Below, piece after piece: positions 53,872 through 60,956 of a DNA stretch of 64,000 nucleotides. Made by a program: the position numbers and the translations under genes. Source of the stretch: Sorangium cellulosum (GTDB taxonomy: Bacteria; Myxococcota_A; Polyangia; Polyangiales; Polyangiaceae). The notes beneath the pieces were generated by a model that was given only the letters and a program-made list of their open reading frames with translations, had not been told where the DNA came from and ran no database searches. The stretch lies in the NCBI RefSeq assembly GCF_002950945.1, contig NZ_CP012673.1, positions 13,445,501-13,509,500 of the forward strand. The letters are read 5' to 3'. Each line of letters begins with the position of its first letter. The stretch's first letter is position 1.

Positions 53872-54699
53872 ATGATGAGACATGTCCTTGGCACCCTCGG
53901 TACGGTGTTCAGCGCCTTCTCGTTCGTGGCCTGTATGGCAGGAGAGGCTCCCCAGGACGTCGATCAGGAGACTGGTGAAGAGCTCGTTAGCGAGGCCGAG
54001 CAGGCGATCAAGAACGGCACGCCGGCGGACGCGGGCGAGGCGATGGTCGTCCGCGTCTCCTCGCCAGACGCGAGCTGCACCGGGACGCTCATCTCGTCGT
54101 CCAGGGTGGTCACCGCCGCGCATTGCCTCACGTCGAACAATCCAGCCAGCTACACGGTGACGTACGCGGGCACGACCCGGTTCGTCTGGCAGATCCTCAG
54201 GCACCCCGATGCGGACGACGGCGTCGACGTGGGGATGCTCGTCCTCTCGTCGGCCTTTCCCCTCGGCGAATTGACGGAGTACCCGCAGGTGAACGTCTCC
54301 GACACCGATCATCTCATCGGCAGGCAGGTCACCTGCTACGGCTACGGCAAGCAGGACGTCGGCGGCGCGTGCACGAGCAACGCCCAGTGCGCCGCGGGCT
54401 TTACCTGCGACACCCGCCCCGATTACATGCGGTGCTTCAAGTCGTCGGCGATCCTGCGCAAGGGGACTTTCTCGGTCATCAGCGATCCGGACGACGACGA
54501 CATCTGGTTCCAGCTCGACGTGCCGAACGCGAGCGGGCAGCTCCTGCTGCCGGGGGACTCTGGCGGGCCGTGCATCCTCGACAACCCGGACTGGGGCACG
54601 AAGCACCTCGTGGGGGTCAACATGTCCAGCAACTTCTCCAGTATCTCGGTCGCCACGAGCCGCGAGGCCTTCGCGAGCTGGGTGCTCGCCAACGATTAG
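53872..54699 (+). CDS. S1A serine protease lipoprotein, array copy P7
   Basis: This 275-residue copy starts MMRHVLGTLG at 53872. The triad is His84, Asp119 and Ser230. The residue six before Ser is Leu (SGQLLLPGDSGG), shared only with P9. The insert is of the long type (CDTRPDYMRC), and the following strand is SSAILRKGTFSVIS rather than TTTLRKGEF. The pocket-wall segment NMSSNFSSISVAT lacks the AGNHTN pattern of P1-P4. These features pair it with P9. Its 3' end is followed by a hairpin and then a protease gene fragment fused to the spacer. Confidence 0.92.
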   Translation: MMRHVLGTLGTVFSAFSFVACMAGEAPQDVDQETGEELVSEAEQAIKNGTPADAGEAMVVRVSSPDASCTGTLISSSRVVTAAHCLTSNNPASYTVTYAGTTRFVWQILRHPDADDGVDVGMLVLSSAFPLGELTEYPQVNVSDTDHLIGRQVTCYGYGKQDVGGACTSNAQCAAGFTCDTRPDYMRCFKSSAILRKGTFSVISDPDDDDIWFQLDVPNASGQLLLPGDSGGPCILDNPDWGTKHLVGVNMSSNFSSISVATSREAFASWVLAND

Positions 54700-54721
54700 C
54701 CCCGAGCAGGGGAGCGACAGG

Positions 54722-54760
54722 GCCCACGAGGCGCGCGGCGCCCGCCGCGCCCTCGCGGGC
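54722..54760 (+). terminator. Imperfect GC hairpin after P7
   Basis: Stem of the GCCC-CGAGGCGCGCGGC / GCCGCGCCCTCG-GGGC type with one arm mismatch. Its right arm runs directly into the ACCCGC joint with fragment F2. Confidence 0.55.
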
Positions 54761-54912
54761 ACCCGCAGGTGAACATCGCCGACACCGATGGCCTCATCGG
54801 CAGGGAGGTCACCCGCTGCGGCTACGGCAAGCAGGACGTCGGTGGCACGTGCACGACCGACGATGACCGCGATAAGGGCTCCACCTGTCATAGCGGGCTG
54901 GACCGGTGCTAT
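54761..54912 (+). pseudogene. Protease gene fragment F2
   Basis: About 150 bases code in frame for VNIADTDGLIGREVTRCGYG and the cysteine insert (GGTCTTDDDRDKGSTCHSGL), matching residues of about 139-187 of an intact copy. Two cysteines are altered. The left joint is at ACCCGC, a hexamer present both in the spacer after each hairpin and in the gene (GTACCCGCAGGTGAAC), so microhomology joining is likely. It runs into the AT-rich P8 leader. Confidence 0.8.
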
Positions 54913-54952
54913 TCGATTCATTTGATATTATTGTATTTTTTTGAGGAGACCA

Positions 54953-55780
54953 GTGAAAAATCATATTCTTGCCACCCTCGGTACGGTGCTCAGCGCCTTC
55001 TCGTTCGTCGCCTGTATGGCAGGAGAGGCCCCCCAGGAGGTCGATCAGCAGAGCGGCGAGGAGCTCGTGAGCGAGGCCGAGCAGTCGATCAAGAACGGCA
55101 CGGCGGCCAGCGTGGGAGAGGCGATGGTCGTCAACGTCTCCAAGCCAGGCGGGAACTGCACCGGGACGCTCATCTCGGACGACAGGGTGGTCACCGCCGC
55201 GCATTGCCTCCCATCGTCCGATCCATTCGCTTACTCGGTGACGTACGCAGGCACGTTCCGGCCGGTCTCGCAGGTCCTCAAGCACCCCAATGCGTCCAGC
55301 GGCGTCGACGTGGGGATCCTCGTCCTCACGGATCCTTTCCCATTGGGCCCCTTGACGGAGTACCCGGAGGTGAACGTCTCCGACACCGATCACCTCATCG
55401 GCAGGGAGGTCACCTGCTACGGCTTCGGCGCGTACGCCATCGGCAGCGCGTGCACGAGCCACTCCGATTGTAACGTGGTCGGGGGATGGGTCTGTGATAC
55501 GGAACATGACAAGTGCTTCAAGACGTCGACGATCCTGCGCAAGGGGGACTTCACGATCATCAGCGATCCGGACAAGCCCAACATCTCGTTCCAGCTCGAC
55601 GTGCCGAACGCGAGCGGGCAGATCCCGTTTCCGGGCGACTCCGGCGGGCCGTGCATCCTCGATAACCCGGACTGGGGCAAGACGCACCTCGTGGGGGTCT
55701 ACTCGGAAGGCAACGCCGTCAGCATCTCGACCTACACGAGCCGCGAGGCTTTCGCGAGCTGGGTGCTCGCCAACGACTAG
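54953..55780 (+). CDS. S1A serine protease lipoprotein, array copy P8
   Basis: This 275-residue copy starts with GTG at 54953, set by TTGAGGAGACCA; an upstream ATG at 54941 would sit on the ribosome-binding site. The triad is His84, Asp119 and Ser230. The four-Cys insert is unusual (CNVVGGWVC, two residues longer between the second and third Cys). The Ser loop reads SGQIPFPGDSGG, and the pocket-wall segment is YSEGNAVSISTYT. The SDDRV and LPSSDPF wording before and after His is shared with P10, its likely sister. The leader is a short T-rich run. Confidence 0.92.
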   Translation: MKNHILATLGTVLSAFSFVACMAGEAPQEVDQQSGEELVSEAEQSIKNGTAASVGEAMVVNVSKPGGNCTGTLISDDRVVTAAHCLPSSDPFAYSVTYAGTFRPVSQVLKHPNASSGVDVGILVLTDPFPLGPLTEYPEVNVSDTDHLIGREVTCYGFGAYAIGSACTSHSDCNVVGGWVCDTEHDKCFKTSTILRKGDFTIISDPDKPNISFQLDVPNASGQIPFPGDSGGPCILDNPDWGKTHLVGVYSEGNAVSISTYTSREAFASWVLAND

Positions 55781-55794
55781 AGGGGCCCTTTGCG

Positions 55795-55885
55795 CCGTGA
55801 TGCAAGGGAGCGCAGCCCTCCGTCCCGCGGACGGGGAGCGCGCGCTCGGAGCGCAGCAAGCTGTAACGTAGATGAGGAAATCTTC
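55795..55885 (+). promoter_or_regulatory. Short copy of the repeated leader upstream of P9
   Basis: These 91 bases are nearly identical to the last part of the P7 leader, including the CCGTCCCGCGGACGG and GAGCGCGCGCTC palindromes, but the upstream GGCACG-rich part is missing. This marks the part kept with the duplicated block. Confidence 0.7.
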
Positions 55886-56707
55886 ATGATGAGACATATT
55901 CTTGCCACCCTCGGTACGGTGTTCAGCGCCTTCTCGTTCGTGGCCTGTATGGCAGGAGAGGCTCCCCAGGACGTCGATCAGGAGACCGGCGAAGAGCTCG
56001 TGAGCGAGGCCGAGCAGGCGATCAAGAACGGCACGCCGGCCGACGCGAGCGAGGCGATGGTCGTCCGCATCTTCGCGCCAGACGGGGGCTGCACCGGGAC
56101 GCTGATCTCGTCGTCCAGGGTGGTCACCGCCGGGCATTGCGTCACGTCGAACGATATACCCAACTACGCGGTGACGTACGCGGGCACGGCCCGGGGCGTC
56201 GGGCAGATCATCAGGCGCGTCAATCCGGACGACGGCGTCGACGTGGGGATCCTCGTCCTCTCGTCGGCCTTTCCCCTCGGCCAATTGACGGAGTACCCGC
56301 AGGTGAACGTCTCCGACACCGATCACCTCATCGGCAGGCAGGTCACCTGCTACGGCTGGGGCGCGGTGGACGTCGGCGGCGCGTGCACGAGCAACGCCCA
56401 GTGCGCCGCGGGCTTCACCTGCGATACGGAATGGAGCCGGTGCTTCAAGTCGTCGGCGATCCTGCGCAAGGGGACTTTCACGGTCATCAGCGATCCGGAC
56501 GAGCCCAACATCTGGTTCCGGCTCGACGTGCCGAACGCGAGCGGGCAGCTCCTGCTGGCGGGGGACTCTGGCGGGCCGTGCATCCTCGACAACCCGGACT
56601 GGGGCACGAAGCACCTCGTGGGGATCAACAAGGACAGCGACCTCTCCAGTGTCTCGATCGCCACGAGCCGCGAGGCCTTCGCGAGCTGGGTGCTCGCCAA
56701 CGACTAG
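55886..56707 (+). CDS. S1A serine protease lipoprotein, array copy P9
   Basis: This 273-residue sister of P7 starts MMRHILATLG. The triad is His84, Asp119 and Ser228. The His motif is VTAGHC instead of TAAHC, and the Ser loop is SGQLLLAGDSGG (Ala for Pro), both unique in the array. Leu occupies the presumed S1 base. The insert is of the shorter type (CDTEWSRC). The pocket-wall segment is NKDSDLSSVSIAT, close to P7. Activity is expected because all triad residues remain. A hairpin and fragment F3 follow, in the same order as after P7. Confidence 0.92.
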   Translation: MMRHILATLGTVFSAFSFVACMAGEAPQDVDQETGEELVSEAEQAIKNGTPADASEAMVVRIFAPDGGCTGTLISSSRVVTAGHCVTSNDIPNYAVTYAGTARGVGQIIRRVNPDDGVDVGILVLSSAFPLGQLTEYPQVNVSDTDHLIGRQVTCYGWGAVDVGGACTSNAQCAAGFTCDTEWSRCFKSSAILRKGTFTVISDPDEPNIWFRLDVPNASGQLLLAGDSGGPCILDNPDWGTKHLVGINKDSDLSSVSIATSREAFASWVLAND

Positions 56708-56729
56708 CCCCGAGCAGGGGAGCGACAAG

Positions 56730-56768
56730 GCCCGCGAGGCGCGCGGCGCCTGCCGCGCCCTCGCGGGC
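56730..56768 (+). terminator. GC hairpin after P9
   Basis: Arms GCCCGCGAGG and CCTCGCGGGC with a GC-rich interior. Same position and type as after P7, and likewise fused to a gene fragment at its right edge. Confidence 0.55.
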
Positions 56769-56822
56769 ACCCGGAGGTGAACATCATCGCCGACCTCGAT
56801 GGCCTCATCGGCAGGGAGGTCC
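56769..56822 (+). pseudogene. Protease gene fragment F3
   Basis: About 54 bases starting at ACCCGGAGGTGAAC match the region around residue 138-153 (VNIIADLDGLIGREV), with one inserted codon. It corresponds to F2 but is cut shorter before the T-rich P10 leader. It supports duplication of the whole P7-P8 block. Confidence 0.7.
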
Positions 56823-56878
56823 TACTGCACTTCGATCCATTTACTTCTTATTGTTTGTTTTTTTCTGTGAGGAGCCCA

Positions 56879-57700
56879 ATGAAGAATCATGTTTTTGCCA
56901 CTCTCGGTACGGTGCTCAGCGCCTTCTCGTTCGTGGCCTGTATTGCAGGAGAGGCCCCCCAGGAGATCGATCAAGAGCACGGCGAAGAGCTCGTGAGCGA
57001 GGCCGAGCAGGCGATCAAGAACGGCACGGCGGCCAGCCTGGGAGAGGCGATGGTCGTCCGCGTCTCCAAGCCAAACGGGGAATGCACCGGGACGCTGATC
57101 TCGGATGACAGGGTGCTCACCGCCGCGCATTGCCTCCCGTCGGCCGATCCATTCGACTACTCGGTGACCTACGCAGGCACGTTCCGGCCGGTCTCGGGGG
57201 TCCTCAAGCACCCCAGTGCGTCCAGCGGCATCGACGTGGGGATCCTCGTCCTCACGGATCCTATGCCACTCGGCTCCCTGACGGAGTACCCGGAGGTGAA
57301 CGTCGCCGATACCGATGGCCTCATCGGCAGGGAGGTCACCTGCTACGGCTTCGGCGCGCAGGACGTGGGTAGCTCGTGCACGAGCACCGCCCAGTGCGCC
57401 GCGGGCTTTACCTGTGTTCCGGTCCAGAACAAGTGCTTCAAGCTGTCGGCGACCCTGCGCAAGGGGGACTTCACGATCATCAGCAATCCGGTCAACGACG
57501 ACGACTTCTTCCGGCTCGACGTGCCGAACGCGAACGGGCAGATCACGCTGCCGGGCGACTCGGGCGGGCCGTGCATCCTCGATAACCCGGACTGGGGCAA
57601 GAAGCACCTCGTGGGGGTCTACTCGCAAGGCAACCTCGTCAGCTCCTCGATCTACACGAGCCGCGAGGCCTTCGCGAGCTGGGTGCTCGACAACGACTAG
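56879..57700 (+). CDS. S1A serine protease lipoprotein, array copy P10
   Basis: This 273-residue copy is last in the array and sister to P8 (MKNHVFATLGTVLS, SDDRV, LPSADPF, YSQGNLVSSSIYT). The triad is His84, Asp119 (GIDVGIL) and Ser228. It uses VADTDGLIGREV like P5. The four-Cys insert is the most altered in sequence (CVPVQNKC) but keeps all four Cys. The presumed S1 residue is Ile. The ATG at 56879 follows TGAGGAGCCCA and a T-rich leader. No hairpin follows directly; dispersed palindromes now occupy its 3' flank. Confidence 0.92.
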   Translation: MKNHVFATLGTVLSAFSFVACIAGEAPQEIDQEHGEELVSEAEQAIKNGTAASLGEAMVVRVSKPNGECTGTLISDDRVLTAAHCLPSADPFDYSVTYAGTFRPVSGVLKHPSASSGIDVGILVLTDPMPLGSLTEYPEVNVADTDGLIGREVTCYGFGAQDVGSSCTSTAQCAAGFTCVPVQNKCFKLSATLRKGDFTIISNPVNDDDFFRLDVPNANGQITLPGDSGGPCILDNPDWGKKHLVGVYSQGNLVSSSIYTSREAFASWVLDND

Positions 57701-57736
57701 TTCCGCCCGTCAGACGTCTTGGCAGGGATCACGGCG

Positions 57737-57840
<104 letters not shown>

Positions 57841-57849
57841 CGGGATCCA

Positions 57850-57970
57850 CTAGAGCGACAAACGGGTTGAACCCGTCTGAAACGAGCAGATTTTCGAACC
57901 GCCAAGGCGCCAAGGACGCCAAGAAGGAGAAGAAAATATCTTGGCGCCCTTGGCGTCTTGGCGGTTCATC
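57850..57970. repeat. Second copy of the CTAGAGCG / CGCCAAG palindromic repeat
   Basis: Related to the intron-split repeat at 25626: both run CTAGAGCG, AACGGGTTGAACC, CTGAAACGAGCAGA, TTCGAA, then CGCCAAGGCGCCAAG stems around an AT-rich centre. This copy lacks the outer right arm and is not interrupted by an intron. Confidence 0.9.
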
Positions 57971-57994
57971 TCTCGTTCCTCAACGTGATCGGTG

Positions 57995-58085
57995 TTCTAG
58001 CCCCGCGCAGCACAACGACGAGGTCCACGAGGCGCGCGGCGCGTGCCTCGCCCTCGCGGACCCCCTCATCGGTCCCTGACCGTCC
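57995..58085 (+). other. Displaced 3' flank of a lost array gene
   Basis: The run TTCTAGCCCCG, then CGAGGTCCACGAGGCGCGCGGCGCG and CCTCGCCCTCGCGG, matches the stop codon and hairpin region after P1. It lies 295 bases past the P10 stop, beyond two palindromic repeats. The array therefore once extended here. Otherwise 57701-58204 has no gene. Confidence 0.6.
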
Positions 58086-58178
58086 TCACGCCCGCCTGCG
58101 CCCTCGGGCCCGCCCCGGCGCCGGCCCTGCTCGCCGTCGTGGACGGGGCCGACCCCCGCCGCGCCCACTTGCTTCCCC

Positions 58179-58202
58179 GTTAGTAAGTGCCATGTTACTA
58201 AC
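58179..58202. promoter_or_regulatory. TetR-type operator abutting the start codon
   Basis: Perfect 8-bp arms GTTAGTAA and TTACTAAC are separated by 8 bases and end two bases before the ATG at 58205. Its position would let the TetR protein block its own expression. No room remains for a ribosome-binding site, so the mRNA may be leaderless. Confidence 0.75.
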
Positions 58203-58204
58203 AA

Positions 58205-58807
58205 ATGGTCCGCCCCCGCAGCACCACCGACGAGGCGATCCTCGAGGAGGCCCGCGCCTGCTTCCTCGAGCACGGGGCCGGCGTGTCGACGACCGTGATC
58301 GCGGCGCGGCTGGGCATCTCGCACGGCGTCCTGTTCCAGCGCTTCGGCACCAAGGAGCAGCTGATGCGCGCCGCGCTGCTGCCCCCGCCGGAGCCGCCGT
58401 GGCTGCCGCAGGTGCGGTCGGGCCCTGACGACCGCGACGCGCGGACCCAGCTCCTCGAGCTCGCGGAGGAGATTTCCGCCTACCTCGAGCGCATCGTGCC
58501 GTGCGTCGCGGTGCTCCGCTCGGCCGGCATGCCCATCGAGACCTCGACCCAGCCCCGCGAAGACCTCCCCCCGGTGCGCGCGCGCCGCGAGATCGCCGCC
58601 TGGTTCGCGCGCGCCGTCGCGCGCGGCCTGCTGCGCCCGGCCACGCCGGAGCACGCCGCCGACCTCTTCCTCGGATCGCTCCACTTCCGCCCGTTCCACC
58701 AGCACATCTCGGGCAAGGGCTTCGGCCAGGCCGACGGCCGCGCCTACCTCGAGTTCGCCGTCGACGTGCTCTGCCGCACGCTCGACCCCGCCGGGGATCC
58801 GCGGTGA
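58205..58807 (+). CDS. TetR family transcriptional repressor
   Basis: This 200-residue repressor has an N-terminal HTH (about 10-55: ILEEARACFLEHGAGVSTTVIAARLGISHGVLFQRFGTKEQL) and an all-helical ligand-binding domain. The C-terminal part with HAADLFLGSLHFRPF is typical of repressors that control efflux. It is followed after 121 bases by a DHA2-type transporter on the same strand, the usual pairing, so it probably represses itself and the pump until a toxic ligand binds. The ATG at 58205 is preceded by the palindromic operator. Confidence 0.92.
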   Translation: MVRPRSTTDEAILEEARACFLEHGAGVSTTVIAARLGISHGVLFQRFGTKEQLMRAALLPPPEPPWLPQVRSGPDDRDARTQLLELAEEISAYLERIVPCVAVLRSAGMPIETSTQPREDLPPVRARREIAAWFARAVARGLLRPATPEHAADLFLGSLHFRPFHQHISGKGFGQADGRAYLEFAVDVLCRTLDPAGDPR

Positions 58808-58928
58808 TCCCCCGGGACCTCCCGCGCCCTTCGGCCCGGCCGCCGCGGCGCGCCTGCTCTCCCCTGCTTCGCGCCTGTTCACCCAACGACGCGGGCCGCC
58901 GCTCCGGCGGCGCCGCGGGAGCTCCTTG

Positions 58929-60788
58929 ATGTCCTCCTCGAACCTCGCCACGCAGCCGTCGTTCGCGCCCGTCGAGCTCACCCGCCAGGAGAAGGTCTTC
59001 ACCATGGCGGGGACGCTCCTCGGGCTCCTGCTCGCGGCCCTCGACCAGACCATCGTGGCCACGGCCGGCCCGCTGATCCAGCGCGACCTCCACATCGAGC
59101 CGTCGCTCTACGTCTGGATCACGACGGCGTACCTCGTCGCGTCGACGGTGCTCGTGCCGATCTACGGCAAGCTGTCCGACCTCTTCGGCCGCAAGCCGGT
59201 CCTGCTCACCGGCATGTCGATCTTCCTGCTCGGATCGCTGCTCTGCGGCGTCTCGCAGAGCGCGGTCCAGCTCATCCTCTCGCGGGCGCTGCAGGGCGTC
59301 GGCTCCGCGGCGCTGTTCACCACCGCGTTCGCCGTCGTCGCCGACATCTTCCCGCCGGCCGAGCGCGGCAAGTACCAGGGCATCTTCGGCGCGGCGTTCG
59401 GGCTCTCGAGCGTGCTCGGCCCGCTCGCGGGCGGCTTCATCACCGATCGCTTCGGGTGGCACTGGGCGTTCTTCATCAACCTGCCCCTCGGCGCGATCGC
59501 GATGTTCTTCGTCATCACGCGCATGCCGATGCTGAAGCAGCCGCGGTCGCGGCGGGTGTCGATCGACCTCGCCGGCGCCCTCTCGCTCATCGTCGCGGTC
59601 GTCCCGCTGCTGCTCGCGCTGAGCCTCGGCAAGGGCGAGCACGCGCCGAGCGCGAGCGGCTACCCGTGGTCGTCGTGGCAGATCCTCTCGCTCTTCGGGC
59701 TGGCCGCGGCGGGCCTCGTCGCGTTCATCGCGGTCGAGCGGCAGGCGGCGGAGCCGATCCTCGATCTGCGCCTGTTCAGCGGCCGCGCGTTCTCCGTCGG
59801 CAACGCGGCGTCGTTCGTGGTCGGCATGGCCTTCCTCGCCGCCATCGTGTTCCTGCCGCTGTTCATGGTGAACGTCGTCGGCCTCTCGGCGACCCACTCC
59901 GGGCTCACCACCACGCCGCTCACCTTCGGGATCGTCGCCGGCAACGTCGCCTCCGGGCAGCTCGTCGCCCGGACCGGGCGGTACAAGCCCCTGATGCTCG
60001 GCGCGCTCGCCATGCTCGCCGTCGCCTTCGTCGTGATGGGCTTCACGCTCACGCCCGAGTCCACGCAGGGCGAGGTCACGCTCAAGATGATCCTCGTGGG
60101 CCTCGGGCTCGGGCCCACGGTCCCGCTCTACACGCTCGCGGTGCAGAACGCCGTCCCGCCCGCGCGCATCGGCGTCGCCACCTCGGCGACGACGTTCTTC
60201 CGCTCGATGGGCTCCACCATCGGCATCGCGGTGATCGGCACCGTCTTCGCGGGGGCGCTCGCGTCGGGCATGCGCGAGAACGTCGCCGCCGCCACGGCGT
60301 CGGTGCCCCCCGCGCTGCGCGCGCAGCTCGAGGGCGGCCCGGGGGCGGGCGCGGCCGGGGCGGAGGAGGGCGGGCCCACGCAGCTCGCCTTCGACGCCGC
60401 GCGCGCGCAGCGGGCGGTCGACGTGTACTTCGACCAGCAGCGGAGCACGCTCACCGCGGCGCTGCGGGACAGGGACCCCGCGGCGATCCAGGCGCTCTCC
60501 GAGAGCCCGGCGGTGGACCCGCGGCTGCGGGAGCTCGCGCGCGCCCCGGAGCCGGTCCCCGCCGAGGCGCTCGGCGCCGCGCTCGACGGCGTGGAGCGCG
60601 GCCGGGCGGCGGCGCTCGCGACGCTCGACCGGATCGGCGCGGCGATGAAGCTCGCGTTCACCGACGCGATCAAGCAGATCTACCAGGTCTGCATCGGGCT
60701 CGCGCTGCTCGCGCTCCTGCTCACGGCCGCGCTGCCGGAGCTGCCCCTGCGCCGGGACCACGGCGCGCCGCCCGCCCCGCTGGAGTGA
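58929..60788 (+). CDS. DHA2-type MFS multidrug efflux transporter
   Basis: This 619-residue inner-membrane protein has about 14 transmembrane helices. The first helix carries LLGLLLAALDQTIVATAGP (motif D1 of the EmrB/QacA group). The loop after helix 2 has GKLSDLFGRKPVLL (motif A), and helix 5 has SSVLGPLAGGFITDRFGWHWAFFINLP (motif C, antiporter signature). A hydrophilic insert of roughly 120 residues (about 455-580) precedes the last helix, longer than usual. Export of drugs or secondary metabolites by proton antiport is expected. It is paired with the upstream TetR gene. Confidence 0.92.
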   Translation: MSSSNLATQPSFAPVELTRQEKVFTMAGTLLGLLLAALDQTIVATAGPLIQRDLHIEPSLYVWITTAYLVASTVLVPIYGKLSDLFGRKPVLLTGMSIFLLGSLLCGVSQSAVQLILSRALQGVGSAALFTTAFAVVADIFPPAERGKYQGIFGAAFGLSSVLGPLAGGFITDRFGWHWAFFINLPLGAIAMFFVITRMPMLKQPRSRRVSIDLAGALSLIVAVVPLLLALSLGKGEHAPSASGYPWSSWQILSLFGLAAAGLVAFIAVERQAAEPILDLRLFSGRAFSVGNAASFVVGMAFLAAIVFLPLFMVNVVGLSATHSGLTTTPLTFGIVAGNVASGQLVARTGRYKPLMLGALAMLAVAFVVMGFTLTPESTQGEVTLKMILVGLGLGPTVPLYTLAVQNAVPPARIGVATSATTFFRSMGSTIGIAVIGTVFAGALASGMRENVAAATASVPPALRAQLEGGPGAGAAGAEEGGPTQLAFDAARAQRAVDVYFDQQRSTLTAALRDRDPAAIQALSESPAVDPRLRELARAPEPVPAEALGAALDGVERGRAAALATLDRIGAAMKLAFTDAIKQIYQVCIGLALLALLLTAALPELPLRRDHGAPPAPLE

Positions 60789-60956
60789 AGCGCGCATGGC
60801 GCGACGCGCGCGCAGCCGGCGAGCGCCGGTGAGGGGAGCCCGGCGAGCAAGGCGCTGCCCCGACATCCAGCGAGCAATCCTCCCTCGACGAGCGATGAGA
60901 ACGCAGGACGAACCTGGAACCCGGAGAAGCCTTCACCCAAGCTTAGGAGAGTGCCC

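Noticed and set aside
54941-54952. ATG at 54941 as start of protease P8
   Set aside because: It overlaps the GAGGAG ribosome-binding site; the GTG at 54953 gives the same N-terminus as the sister copies.
47031-57700. CRISPR-like array suggested by repeated spacing in the protease region
   Set aside because: The repeats are whole genes and leaders of unequal length; there is no short direct repeat with unique spacers and no cas gene.
58086-60866. 926-codon minus-strand frame opposite the TetR and MFS genes
   Set aside because: Low-complexity Arg/Glu/Gly sequence without motifs; the + strand genes have clear family signatures.
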